A DNA stretch of 64,000 nt from Desulfobacteraceae bacterium Eth-SRB1 (GTDB lineage Bacteria; Desulfobacterota; Desulfobacteria; Desulfobacterales; ETH-SRB1): positions 997,127 through 1,061,126 of the forward strand of contig RPGP01000040.1 of NCBI GenBank assembly GCA_004193555.1, read 5' to 3'. The notes beneath the pieces were generated by a model, which did no database searches, was not told the origin of the DNA, and saw only the letters and a program-made list of their open reading frames with translations. The first letter of the stretch is position 1; each line of letters begins with the position of its first letter. Shown piece after piece: positions 1-9,149 of this stretch. The translations under genes were made by a program, and so were the position numbers.

Positions 1-129
1 GCCGTCTATCACAGTATATCCGGTGATATTATGATGCTCATCATAATGCTTTACAATATCATCGGCTATGGCTACAGGTATGGCAGCACAGCACAATATA
101 GCAATAAATATAATATATAATCTGTTCAT
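1..129 (-). CDS. Secreted protein, N-terminal part (runs off window)
   Basis: The first 43 codons of a minus-strand gene that continues past the left edge. It starts at the ATG ending at 129 and begins with a clear signal peptide (MNRLY, a hydrophobic IIFIALLCCAAIPVAIA stretch, then ADD). The mature part starts with HYDEHHNITGYTV, a YD..xNxxGY unit. The same kind of unit recurs in a gene fragment at 1672-1860. The Cys pair at the end of the hydrophobic stretch is not a convincing lipobox. Function is unknown; a periplasmic or exported repeat protein is inferred. Confidence 0.55.
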   Translation of the reverse strand, partial: MNRLYIIFIAILCCAAIPVAIADDIVKHYDEHHNITGYTVIDG

Positions 130-167
130 GTCTGCGCTAATCAAGATATGACAATAAGTTCCTCTTT

Positions 168-1661
168 TCATACCACATCCAGAACTTCTTTGCCTCTTTG
201 TTCAACAATTTTGGGGACAGCATTCTGCCTTAGCATCTCCATGTAAGGATCAAGGGCTTCATTTCGCCCTAAGGTTTCGATACGTTCAATCAGTTCTAAA
301 AATGAGATTCCCCTTTCTACAAGACTTAAATAATTCTCAAATTCTTGCAATGACAACACAACAAATGATGGTTTCGAAATTCCTTTTTTTTCGAGGCGAT
401 CAATGATGGACGGTTTAAAGAAGATAGTATTTACGGCCTGAAGCCTTCCTAATGTAAGCACAATAATTTTGTATTCATCAGACATGAATTGCTTTAGATC
501 TATGTGACCACTTTTTATTTCATTTATGTGTTTGTAAACTTGTTCAACAGCATCTGCGATTCGCCGAGTGTAATTTTCAATATCCACCTCTGAGGCTAAT
601 GTTTTCATGCTTAAACTTGGCTCAAAGGATTTGCACTCAATAAGAATTGCGCAAGAATTATCTAAAATTGTCCAATCTGAGGGCCCTTTTTTCCGATTTC
701 GTTTACTACCATATTGTTGCTCTTTTATGACTTTTTCTTTTGGAAAAACAGACAAAAGCAGATCTCCAACGTATTTTTCGAATATTGGGCCGAAATGGTC
801 TGTAAATGATTTTCCACTTACATCTAACAAATCGTAGTATATCCCGGAAGTAACTCTATCTACTATTAGATCAGGATTAGGAGAAATCCATCGCTCAGAG
901 TGTATCTTAATGAATGGATACTTCATTAGAGGATTAAATTCGTATAAAATAAACTTATTGTCGGAAACCTTGAATCGGGCTTGATCTGCGGTTATACGAA
1001 ATTTGCCATAATCACAAGAAGCGACATGAAGAAAACGTTGAACTTTGTCTTTATCTAAGGCATCAATTCCAACGTTAATTCCTTTATCTATCCAAGTTTG
1101 ATTAAGTGTGCCCGCAGTTTTATAAGGTCCTGCTTTCGCACTAGATAATACCATCCCTAACTGCATAAATTCTTTAATGCTTAGCTCAGTAATGCTCTGA
1201 AATTCATTCGGAATATCATAATTGCTTCTACTACCGGCTTTTTCGTACAATAAGGAAGCAGAACCATATGACTGAAGCTTTATACGCTGCTGCCCCGATA
1301 ATTGCTGATAGAACATTCTGATAATAAGGTTTAATGGCTCTTCCTTTTTTAATTTTTGGTCTGTTACAAAAGGATCGTTTATCTGGTTATAAAGTTCAGA
1401 AAGCTTCAAGTAGGCGGGCCAATCCAATACTTTCGGCGAAAGAATAACGTTTGACGTAAATTCTGAACAAATTATTAGCCATTTTGAAAAAAAATCTATC
1501 TTAAAATCGGTAATTGCGCCGGGGTGTTTTTTTGAGAATTCATGTATTTTGGGATTTATTTTCGGGTCGTTTCTAGCATGCAGGAGGTAATTCAAAAAAA
1601 CAAGTGCATCATCGATTTTAATTTTTTTTAGATGTCGCTTAATTTGATCAAAAGGACTCAT
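168..1661 (-). CDS. Large PD-(D/E)XK-type nuclease-like protein
   Basis: A 497-residue protein with no signal peptide or membrane segment. Around residues 290-350 it has an FGPIFEKYVGDLL helix, then a basic linker, then GPSDWTIL followed about ten residues later by LIECKSFEP. This E...D...ECK spacing fits a PD-(D/E)XK (NERD/REase-like) nuclease core, with Asp in SDW and Glu/Lys in ECK as the likely catalytic residues. The N-terminal 280 residues are not recognised. It sits among other nuclease-type genes and gene debris, so a defence role is inferred. No partner methylase is adjacent. The fold assignment is by motif only. Confidence 0.6.
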   Translation of the reverse strand: MSPFDQIKRHLKKIKIDDALVFLNYLLHARNDPKINPKIHEFSKKHPGAITDFKIDFFSKWLIICSEFTSNVILSPKVLDWPAYLKLSELYNQINDPFVTDQKLKKEEPLNLIIRMFYQQLSGQQRIKLQSYGSASLLYEKAGSRSNYDIPNEFQSITELSIKEFMQLGMVLSSAKAGPYKTAGTLNQTWIDKGINVGIDALDKDKVQRFLHVASCDYGKFRITADQARFKVSDNKFILYEFNPLMKYPFIKIHSERWISPNPDLIVDRVTSGIYYDLLDVSGKSFTDHFGPIFEKYVGDLLLSVFPKEKVIKEQQYGSKRNRKKGPSDWTILDNSCAILIECKSFEPSLSMKTLASEVDIENYTRRIADAVEQVYKHINEIKSGHIDLKQFMSDEYKIIVLTLGRLQAVNTIFFKPSIIDRLEKKGISKPSFVVLSLQEFENYLSLVERGISFLELIERIETLGRNEALDPYMEMLRQNAVPKIVEQRGKEVLDVV

Positions 1662-1671
1662 TTGTTACATT

Positions 1672-1860
1672 TCATTTTTTGTATCCCTTACGGTTCCAGG
1701 AATTGTCAAACATGACCTCTTTGTCTTTATATTTCTTGAAATATCCGGTTCGATTATGATTTTTGTCATAACGGCTGCCGGTATCATCATTGTCCCATTC
1801 AGTATGTCCGATCCGGTTCCACGAGCTGTCATAATGGGTCTGCCTTAATGCTGTTAGGAC
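1672..1860 (-). pseudogene. 3' fragment of a YD/WN-repeat exported protein
   Basis: An open stretch of about 62 codons ends at TGA (1672-1674) and has no start codon of its own; an in-frame TAA lies just upstream at 1861-1863. It encodes three repeats of the type YDSSWNRIGH, YDKNHNRTGY and FDNSWNRKGY, about 20 residues apart. The first mature residues of the gene at 1-129 have the same pattern (YDEHHNITGY). This looks like the surviving tail of a second copy, or a piece separated from the first copy by the intervening nuclease gene. Confidence 0.5.
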
Positions 1861-1875
1861 TTAATCTGAGGTTCC

Positions 1876-2822
1876 TTACTTGGCAGATTCGGGAACAATG
1901 TCAAGAATGGACGACCCTATAGATTCACAAGAATATTGTTTTCTAGCTTCCTTTGAGGGACTTTTAGGATTAACCGCTATATTTATGTGTCTGTATTTTG
2001 TACTGCTATTGATGGTGTCCTCTGGCATTTCCATCCTTCTTTCTGAAACCATAACAAGATAGTAATAATTTCTGATTTCGATTCCACCTAATACATCAGA
2101 GTTATATATTTCAGCTTGTTTTTGTGCTTCTTTAATTTTATCATGAAGCTCATTTGAAGATTTTACAAGTTTCCATTCCGTAAGCACAAGAGCGTCAGCT
2201 GAGCTCTCAATGACCGACGCAGATGGCAAAGGCTCATTTAATATTAAATCAGTCCTACCTCCTGTTGCATCGGCCTTAAAAGCCCATACACCATGATACA
2301 ATAGGTGTAATGCCCCAAGTTTTCGCATTTTGGTTCATGCATGTTAAAAGTGCTGACCCATTTTTGCCGCACCTCTTCGTCCACAACTATACACCTCTGT
2401 AAATGTATGAAGGCACGTTCCGTAATTCTCCGTGCTATGAATTGTGTGTCAGCGATGATGTAGTTGAATTCTGATTGGAATGCTGCGAGAGAAGTTAAAG
2501 CGAATTGGACGTTCCCTGACTCCCAGATTTTTTCTGGTTGAAAAAAGCCTGAATCTCTTAACATTGGTTTATTTAAAAATTCACTAAGGCACTCAACCGC
2601 AATTCTTGGAAGCACAGATTGGTGGTTTTCTGAGAATTCCTTCAGGTTCCCAAATATTTTCTCCGCATTTTTTAATAGTATTTCCTTCTTTACCGAACGT
2701 GTATCTACAGCGCTAGGGAGTAGTGCTTTATAAAAGAAAGAGCCAGCATCAAGTATGCTTTTAATTCGGGCGGATAAAGCTTGCCATTCAATTAGCCAAT
2801 TCATGATAATACTTCCTGTCAC
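1876..2822 (-). pseudogene. PD-(D/E)XK-like nuclease split by a frameshift
   Basis: Two overlapping minus-strand frames together make one protein of about 310 residues. The upstream frame (2822 down to about 2310) is helical and ends in CENLGHYTYCIMVYG, reading out of frame. The downstream frame (about 2328 to 1876) continues as KLGALHLLYHGVWAFKADATGG. The switch lies near the run gaaaac at about 2325. The second half has GGRTDLIL...LVLTEWKLVKS, an Asp and an E-x-K typical of PD-(D/E)XK nucleases. A single-base slip in a short A run explains the break. Programmed frameshifting or a sequencing error are alternatives. Confidence 0.6.
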
Positions 2823-2977
2823 TGCTGTCCAAAATAATTTTTATAAAACGTTATAACAAAGAGTGTCCATAAATAACTAAGAATTTATTAATTCAGACCA
2901 TCTGAAATTACTGTATAAACAATTTTTTCATTCGTTGCTTCGTGAACTTTAACGACATTATCTTTAAAACGAATCTT

Positions 2978-3118
2978 GATGGTTTCGTAAAAAGTCCAAC
3001 TTGGCGTATTTGTCATTTCGACCGTAGGGAGAAATCTTATGTTCTCAATTGGTTACAGCTTAAAGATTTCTCGCTTTGCTCGAAATGACAAGTTTAGGAG
3101 ACTTTTTACGAATTCATC
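2978..3118. repeat. 141-bp palindromic MITE-like element
   Basis: The outer arms (2978-2998 and 3100-3118) are inverted copies built on cgtaaaaagtc. Inside them a second pair of arms reads tgtcatttcg..gagaaatctt and its complement. The whole element can fold into one long hairpin. It has no coding capacity and lies in the 397-bp gap before the FRG gene. The rest of that gap (2823-2977 and 3119-3219) shows nothing I recognise. Confidence 0.75.
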
Positions 3119-3219
3119 AAAATTATTATCATTTATTAAATTAGTTTTGAAAAATTCGGACAGACCCTGATAAAAATTTTCATCATCTACTTAAAAATCA
3201 ACTACTATTCAGGCTCTAA

Positions 3220-4005
3220 TTAAAAAATTGATTTTAATTCTTTAGACAATCCAAATAAATCAGGAAATAATGTTGCCTGAGATATTCCCATGAACATCAA
3301 ATCTTTTTTCATTTGATTTACACTTTGCTTAACAATTATATATTTATTCAATAGGTTGTTACATTCTTTTTTGTCTTCTTTTACAAGATGCGAAAGCCCT
3401 TTCTTTTCTGAGCCGTGAATAGTAAAGCAGCTTTTTTGCACGCTCATTCTCATATCAATATATGTGGGTTTTACTGCGACAGGAAATTCAATTGCCCCTT
3501 GTTCAAGTCTCCAAGCGGCATCAATATTTTTTCTTAAAATATTATTAACTGGATCTCCCCAAGTTAGAGTCAAAGGACAATTTTCAGGACTTTTATTTTC
3601 AGTGGATATGTTGCATAACTTAATTGGATCTAACATCCAAACTACAGGTTCTTCTTTAAGCAAAGCAAAATATAAAGCGATACACAAACCCTCTGTCCAA
3701 CCTAATAGCCTTGTTGGAAGGCCATAATGTTGAGCCAAAAACAACCATAGATCATGGTTTCCACGAACTGGTGTTCTCATTTGACCATATATTGGAGCTT
3801 TTGCCCTAAAATTTTGAAGAAGACGATTTTCTTTATGCTCGCGTCCATCTTCGGCTGGTCTATATAGCTTTGGAAGCAATGATGTACCGGTATTATTTGG
3901 TTCACCACGAAACCACGGAAATGTTTCTGTTTTCCAACTTGCATAATCCTTTCTTACTTCATAAATAAGCTCTTCAATAGAAGCAACCGTCTTTTCATCA
4001 ATCAT
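3220..4005 (-). CDS. FRG domain-containing protein
   Basis: A 261-residue soluble protein. Residues 28-45 read WFRGEPNNTGTSLLPKLYR, the motif that gives the FRG domain its name. It is followed by an HYGLPTRLLGWTEGLCIALYFAL segment that matches the conserved second block (QHYGLPTRLLDWT-like). FRG proteins have no settled biochemical function but are often found near restriction genes and other defence loci. The start overlaps the end of the upstream DUF4238-like stub by 8 bp, so the two are probably co-transcribed, and a NotI-like R-M pair lies just upstream. Confidence 0.8.
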   Translation of the reverse strand: MIDEKTVASIEELIYEVRKDYASWKTETFPWFRGEPNNTGTSLLPKLYRPAEDGREHKENRLLQNFRAKAPIYGQMRTPVRGNHDLWLFLAQHYGLPTRLLGWTEGLCIALYFALLKEEPVVWMLDPIKLCNISTENKSPENCPLTLTWGDPVNNILRKNIDAAWRLEQGAIEFPVAVKPTYIDMRMSVQKSCFTIHGSEKKGLSHLVKEDKKECNNLLNKYIIVKQSVNQMKKDLMFMGISQATLFPDLFGLSKELKSIF

Positions 4006-4186
4006 TATTTTTCAACTCTCCTTTGTTTTTAAATTGTGGATAGGGCCCATTTATTTTCTGCCTTAATGCCTTATCTTTTTCAGCCTGCTTTACGAAATAG
4101 CATATGAAGTCTTTTTGGCCTTCAGTCTTGGAGGAAAAGCCTTTTAGGAGGAAGCGGGGTATATAATACTGTCGTTTACCGGCCAT
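3998..4186 (-). CDS. DUF4238-like N-terminal stub
   Basis: 62 residues starting MAGKRQYYIPRFLLKGFS. This matches the start of DUF4238 proteins, which typically begin with a QHYVPRFLL-like motif and run to about 300 residues. Only the first 35 residues look like the family; the tail is Lys-rich and unlike it. The stop overlaps the FRG start by 8 bp. It is most likely a truncated gene still translated as a leader to the FRG gene; a genuine small protein is possible. Confidence 0.5.
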   Translation of the reverse strand: MAGKRQYYIPRFLLKGFSSKTEGQKDFICYFVKQAEKDKALRQKINGPYPQFKNKGELKNND

Positions 4187-4210
4187 GATACATTTTTATT
4201 GCAACTCAAG

Positions 4211-5038
4211 TTAAAATTCCAGCTTCAGTTGCATTTTTGCTGTTAGTTTTGTTTTTAGTTTATTAACAAATGTCTCTTTTGATGGAATATTCGGGTTGTT
4301 TCTAAACGCTTTGAACAAATCGTCAATTGTGGAAGATTCAACCCTTGTGTCAAACAGCTTATATTTGCCAGATTCCTTTTTCATGTCATAAATTGTAAAA
4401 ACAGTTGCATGCTCATCATGATATGCCATGCCATTGAGATTATACCGGTTCAGAAAATCCTGATAAACAGGTTCCTGTACAACCCAGAAAATCTTATGAC
4501 CCCAATTCTCCATGACTATGCCTTTATTAAGAATTTGTGTAAATGAGCGCTTCCAAATGTCAGCCAGGTTCAGTCCAAAACCATAGCTCTTACCCTCGAC
4601 ATCTTTTCCTTTCAGACAATCTTTAAGTCCCTGTACTAATTGGCCTGTGCCAGTGGTTTGCCCTGTTTGAAATTCAATAACGATAAAATCTTCAATATCG
4701 CTGCTGAACGGTTTATGCTTTACCATCACATAGTCGAAAGTCCCGGTATGGGGCAAACCGATTTCACTGAAAACAACGAGGTCATTCCGTGTCTTAAAAT
4801 AGCTATCAGCAATATTCTTAAAGACAGTATTATTTTGCAGAAATCGCCTGGGGCATAAAGCTACAATGCTATCGCCATACCTTGCAGAGCACACACCCAT
4901 GGGATAGCTGATAAGACGACTCTGTTTATTACATTTCTTTCCTGCAAAAGGGCACCAATACCTTTTAGAACCTTTCTTTGGAAGTTCTGAAGCTGCGTTG
5001 ATGGGGTATCCGAATACTTCAGCCGGATGCTTTGCCAT
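4211..5038 (-). CDS. NotI-like type II restriction endonuclease
   Basis: 275 residues. The N-terminal part has four Cys (C29, C36, C50, C62) spaced like the metal-binding Cys cluster of NotI (RE_NotI family, PF12183). Next comes FDYVMVK with D102 and, 20 residues on, IEFQTGQTTGTG with E122 and Q124. This is the D...E-x-Q active site of the NotI branch of PD-(D/E)XK enzymes. The first 20 bases overlap the 3' end of the methyltransferase gene, the usual translational coupling of an R-M pair. A long GC-rich recognition site, as for NotI (GCGGCCGC), is possible, but specificity cannot be read from the sequence. Confidence 0.85.
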   Translation of the reverse strand: MAKHPAEVFGYPINAASELPKKGSKRYWCPFAGKKCNKQSRLISYPMGVCSARYGDSIVALCPRRFLQNNTVFKNIADSYFKTRNDLVVFSEIGLPHTGTFDYVMVKHKPFSSDIEDFIVIEFQTGQTTGTGQLVQGLKDCLKGKDVEGKSYGFGLNLADIWKRSFTQILNKGIVMENWGHKIFWVVQEPVYQDFLNRYNLNGMAYHDEHATVFTIYDMKKESGKYKLFDTRVESSTIDDLFKAFRNNPNIPSKETFVNKLKTKLTAKMQLKLEF

Positions 5039-7076
5039 TGTTATTTTTTCCTCCTATTAAACGTTTCCATCCTTTTCTGATATCTTCTTCGCTGGCATCT
5101 GAACCCAAAAACCAGCCCAGAGCTGTTCCGCAATCATGACAAAATTTGTGGCTGTCTGTAATGTCAATCAATGAAGGTTTTAACCATTTCCCAGGTTTCT
5201 CTTTAGTGGTATTTGGTTGCAGGACCAGCACGGTATCGTGTTTCAGAGATTTTAAACCCATAATATGAACCGATATGGGATTTTCGGAGAATACAACATA
5301 GCGATTGACTAAGGTAAACTTTGCCTTTTTCAAAGAAAGAGTCAATTCGGCCCATGCTTCCGGTTTCCAGTGATGGAAAGTAAAGATAAGCCTGCCATAT
5401 TTTTTATTAAGAATCCGAAAACAATTTTTCCATATTTCACCTAAGACCTCACCATATTTGCGGCCGTCTGAGCTGCCTCCCTCTGATACTGCCGACCCAA
5501 GGGGGTTGTAATGCCAATCTGCTTCGTGCGGCAATAATCGACACAACCATACTCGAAAGAAATTTGACAGGTCACTATATTGTACGCTGTCAAAGTATGG
5601 AGGGTCGGTAACAACATAGTCTGCTATTCCATCAGGAAGATCAACACAAGCGGCATCCCCTTGGAGTATTAAGAATTTACGTTTTCCCTGTTTCAGGGAT
5701 TTCCAGTCGTTCACTGGTTCGCCAGCATCTATCTCTCCGATGATTTTTATTTTTGTACGGCGGCCATCGGCTATCATGGTTTCAACAGGCTCAATAGCCC
5801 ATTTCCATGCTTTTTGGATACGGTCATTGAAAAGTCTGTTCAATGTGCCGGATGTATTGCCGTAAAATACAGGGTTGTTTTCCAGGGCCGTGTATGGGAA
5901 TGAATAGGCATGATGTGAAAATACATGACGAATCGCACCAGGTCTCCGAATATCACTGCCCTTATACCCGCATAAAAGGCAATTGAACTCTAAAGAAGTA
6001 GAAATCAGCAATGCCAACCATAATCGATCTTCAGCAGGTAGTTTTGACAGGCAGCGCAAAGAAGCGCTTAAATAGAGTAATTGCCTGTGAGTAAACAGAT
6101 CTTGAAAGCTGTTGATACCTCGCCGCAAAAGGTCACTGGATTTCGGGCCTTTGGGGATACGAAAGTCCTGGGAGTTTCCAAAACTTATATGTTTTGTTTG
6201 AGAAAGGGCTTGAGTTATTACTGCCAGATCATCATTGTTTGCTGATTTAAAAAATGTCCCATGCTCAGCGCATGATCCGACAATTACCAGAGGAATATAA
6301 CGCTCTAAAAATGGCTCATCTAAAATGTCGGCAAATACAGAGCCGCACTTTTCACAACACTTGGTACCCTTTAAGATTAGCGGAATGTTTGCCTTCTTCT
6401 GGCAGGTATGAGTTTTGCCTGTGTAAACTTCATGGCATGTTGAGCAGATGTTTATATCATTATGATTATTCTGCCGTAATAAAAGGCTATCCACAAAAAT
6501 TACTTCCCTGCATGAACACCTTTTACGCAGCCCGTACAATGTAAACTGGATTTCACTTTTCAGGTTGCAGATGGGGCATAACGTTTTGTATAATGGAGTT
6601 AATTTGTCCTTCAATGCTTTGAGAAACCAGTTAAATATATCCTTTTTGTGTTTCAGAGAAGATTGAGTTAAGCTTGCTTTTGCCTGAAGAACAGGGATCG
6701 GATCAATATCTATTCCTATAACATTTGCTTCCATTCGAATGGCTTCATGAAGAATCGTACCACCACCCATCATGGGATCAAAAATGATTTTGCCTTCCAG
6801 GCCACCAGCTTCATAAAAATTTTGCTTGCCCGGGTTGCTTGCCAGTTGCTTAAGTATGTAACGAAAGGTGGTGCCGGACCGACGAGCCCACCATTTGTGT
6901 AAATAAGTATTTGGTCTGTATAAATGCTTGTTATAGGACTCAAAAGCTGCAAGCTCATTGGCCTCATCTTCAGGGAAATACTTATCAATTGGTATTTCTG
7001 AGGGTATTTCCGAAGCAGGGGTATTATCAAGCCGGCTATCGTTAAAGTTCAGTGCTAATTGAAAAGATTGGCGCAT
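5019..7076 (-). CDS. DNA amino-methyltransferase of the NotI-like R-M system
   Basis: 685 residues. AdoMet motif I is IFDPMMGGGTILHEAI at about residue 100, followed by IGIDIDP. The catalytic motif IV is TDPPYFDSVQYSD near residue 495. DPPY indicates an N6-adenine or N4-cytosine amino-MTase with motif I before motif IV. Between them lie several Cys pairs (CPICN, CSCRE, CSTCH, CCEKCG) forming zinc ribbons, probably part of target recognition, and a last CHDCG near the C terminus. It precedes and overlaps the restriction gene, so the host would be methylated first. The domain order resembles DUF1156-type methylases found in other defence loci. Confidence 0.85.
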   Translation of the reverse strand: MRQSFQLALNFNDSRLDNTPASEIPSEIPIDKYFPEDEANELAAFESYNKHLYRPNTYLHKWWARRSGTTFRYILKQLASNPGKQNFYEAGGLEGKIIFDPMMGGGTILHEAIRMEANVIGIDIDPIPVLQAKASLTQSSLKHKKDIFNWFLKALKDKLTPLYKTLCPICNLKSEIQFTLYGLRKRCSCREVIFVDSLLLRQNNHNDINICSTCHEVYTGKTHTCQKKANIPLILKGTKCCEKCGSVFADILDEPFLERYIPLVIVGSCAEHGTFFKSANNDDLAVITQALSQTKHISFGNSQDFRIPKGPKSSDLLRRGINSFQDLFTHRQLLYLSASLRCLSKLPAEDRLWLALLISTSLEFNCLLCGYKGSDIRRPGAIRHVFSHHAYSFPYTALENNPVFYGNTSGTLNRLFNDRIQKAWKWAIEPVETMIADGRRTKIKIIGEIDAGEPVNDWKSLKQGKRKFLILQGDAACVDLPDGIADYVVTDPPYFDSVQYSDLSNFFRVWLCRLLPHEADWHYNPLGSAVSEGGSSDGRKYGEVLGEIWKNCFRILNKKYGRLIFTFHHWKPEAWAELTLSLKKAKFTLVNRYVVFSENPISVHIMGLKSLKHDTVLVLQPNTTKEKPGKWLKPSLIDITDSHKFCHDCGTALGWFLGSDASEEDIRKGWKRLIGGKNNNGKASG

Positions 7077-7460
7077 TGATAAATTCCTGGCTCTTGCAGA
7101 ATAAAATTACCTGCAAATTCAATAAGTTCAAAGCTTGCGCTACATTAGATGATTTTGGTTGTGAATGGATGATATTTTGTATTTTTAATTAAAAGAATCT
7201 GTCTCGTCAAGAACAATGATGCTGATGGTATTTTTGTGCGAATCCTTAGTGAAGAACTATAACGTCCAAGAGATCGGCGCAGATCGAGTAAAAAACCGCT
7301 CAATTTAGATTTTAACCAAATGCCGTCTCAACATTGATAGAAATCAAGGGTGTGAAACTCAAATTATTTATTGACAAGAAACTTCATTTATGAATAATGG
7401 ATGTTGACTAAATTTAGTCAATGCATATTGTATATAAATAATCAACAGGATGGGCTAAAT
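7077..7460. other. Divergent intergenic region with a solo repeat end
   Basis: This 384-bp gap separates the leftward methylase from the rightward ATPase, so both promoters should lie here. A segment at 7333-7361 (attgatagaaatcaagggtg then aaactc) matches the right end of the inverted-repeat element at 40761-41053. A TTGACA hexamer follows at about 7374, upstream of the ATPase, but no good -10 is seen at proper spacing. No small gene was recognised. Confidence 0.45.
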
Positions 7461-8840
7461 ATGGACATTCGCTTTCTGCCACACAATATTCACCTTGAAG
7501 ACCCCGGCTTATTCTCCAGCAGGGATCCCAATCTGCAACATCTCCGGAAACAATTATTAATCCATCGTTCTGAATTGCTTGATCTTCTTCCACGTCATAA
7601 CCCTGGGATTTACACAATAAGCGGAGGCCGTCAGATCGGCAAAACCACTCTTTTGAAACAATGGATGAATGAACTTCTTGAAAGTGGTGTTGCTCCGGAA
7701 TGCATTATCTATTTTACCGGTGAACTTATAGATGACCATCATTCTCTCGTCAGATTGTTTACAGATATTTTAAATGAGAGGCAGACTGCAGATCTGAGTT
7801 ATATCCTTCTTGATGAGGTAACTTACATCAAAGACTGGGATAAGGGCATTAAATACCTGGCCGATGCCGGCATGCTTGAAAATGTAGCGCTATTAATAAC
7901 CGGATCGGATCTTGTAATCATTAAAGAGGCGCTCATGTACTTTCCGGGCAGACGAGGGACCGCCGATACTGTAGATTTCCACCTCTATCCACTAAGTTTT
8001 CTTGAAGCAGTCAGTCTGAATGGGCAAATAGCCGCTGATGAGATAGAACGTCTTATATCTTCCGATATTGAACCGGACGATTTATTGATCAATAAACTTT
8101 ATGATGAGTTTGATTCTTATCTTGCCCATGGAGGTTTCCTGACGGCTATGAATGACATGGCAATGCGCCGATCCATATTGCCGGCGACCTTTTCGACTTA
8201 CAACGACTGGATTCGCGGGGATATGTTAAAGAGGCATAAACAGGAACACTATCTTCGTGAAATATTAGGGGCTATTGTAAAACGATATGGCAGCCAGGTT
8301 ACCTGGAATGCCCTGTCAAGGGATCTTTCTATTGATCATCCCCATACGGTTTCGGATTATGTATCCCTTCTTGAATCCATGGACGCGGTATTTATCCAGC
8401 CGGCTCTTCTGGAAGATAAGCTTGCAGCCGCCCCAAAAAAAGCAAGAAAACTAATTTTCTCTGATCCTTTTATTTTCCATGCTGTCAGGGCATGGTTAAA
8501 TCCGTGTCAAGATCCTTTTGATCAACAGGTTGTGCCTGCTTTAAACAATTCCGACTGGGCCGCCAGACTGACGGAGGCCTGTGTTGTTACACATTATCGG
8601 AGAAAATTTCCTACATATTATATAAAAGCTGAAGGGGAAATCGATATCGCCTATATTGATAAAAACAGGTTCTGGCCGGTTGAAATAAAGTGGACAAAAC
8701 AATTACGCCCCAAGGAACTTAAACAGATTTCAAAATACCCGAACAGTCTTATATTAACCAGGTCAAAACAGATTGGGAAAATTAGAGATATTCCAACCAT
8801 GCCTTTGCCTCTTGCACTGTTGCGTCTTTGCTCAAGTTAA
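7461..8840 (+). CDS. DUF4143-type P-loop ATPase
   Basis: 459 residues from the chosen start (MDIRFLPHN). That start has an agga-type site upstream; an earlier ATG at 7401 has none. Walker A is SGGRQIGKTTLLKQW (residues about 50-65) and Walker B is YILLDEV. The C-terminal half is the DUF4143 region and ends in GEIDIAYIDKNRFWPVEIKW, an E..D..E-x-K nuclease-like signature. The family is common in anaerobes and archaea, and its physiological role is unsettled. A second, truncated family member lies at 16019-16190. Its position inside the island suggests mobility or defence, by inference only. Confidence 0.8.
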   Translation: MDIRFLPHNIHLEDPGLFSSRDPNLQHLRKQLLIHRSELLDLLPRHNPGIYTISGGRQIGKTTLLKQWMNELLESGVAPECIIYFTGELIDDHHSLVRLFTDILNERQTADLSYILLDEVTYIKDWDKGIKYLADAGMLENVALLITGSDLVIIKEALMYFPGRRGTADTVDFHLYPLSFLEAVSLNGQIAADEIERLISSDIEPDDLLINKLYDEFDSYLAHGGFLTAMNDMAMRRSILPATFSTYNDWIRGDMLKRHKQEHYLREILGAIVKRYGSQVTWNALSRDLSIDHPHTVSDYVSLLESMDAVFIQPALLEDKLAAAPKKARKLIFSDPFIFHAVRAWLNPCQDPFDQQVVPALNNSDWAARLTEACVVTHYRRKFPTYYIKAEGEIDIAYIDKNRFWPVEIKWTKQLRPKELKQISKYPNSLILTRSKQIGKIRDIPTMPLPLALLRLCSS

Positions 8841-9149
8841 GAAATGGGGCGGTTGGAATGCCACGAACGGCTCTGAAAAGAGGGCGCCCGATCAAGAAAA
8901 AATATACTGAAGCCGGCCCGTCATCTTGAGGTGTCGCCTTCTACAATTGCTAAAACGCTTTATCGGTTAAATAGTCATAAGTCCCGTAAAATTCCTCGCT
9001 AACCCCTCTGCAAGCTACGGGGAATGCGCTCGCTATTGCGGTTCAACATAGTTTGCCCCGCCTGTCTCGTAGCTCCGGCAGATGGTACTGGGGTGAAATC
9101 ATGTTTGCTTTTATTTAACTGGAGTCAACTACGTTCTTCTGGATATCAA
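8841..9149. other. Gene debris and a REP-like hairpin
   Basis: No intact gene. Bases 8857-9002 contain two short frames, one with RGRPIKKKYTEA and the next with ARHLEVSPSTIAKTLYRLN. They look like one helix-turn-helix protein tail broken by a frameshift. At 9067-9094 a segment reading cgtagctccggcagatggta then ctggggt belongs to the same repeat family as 18244-18275 and 43980-44008. Confidence 0.4.

Noticed and set aside
4211-7076. Assigning the R-M specificity as GCGGCCGC
   Set aside because: The family resemblance supports a NotI-like fold only; specificity cannot be read from motifs.
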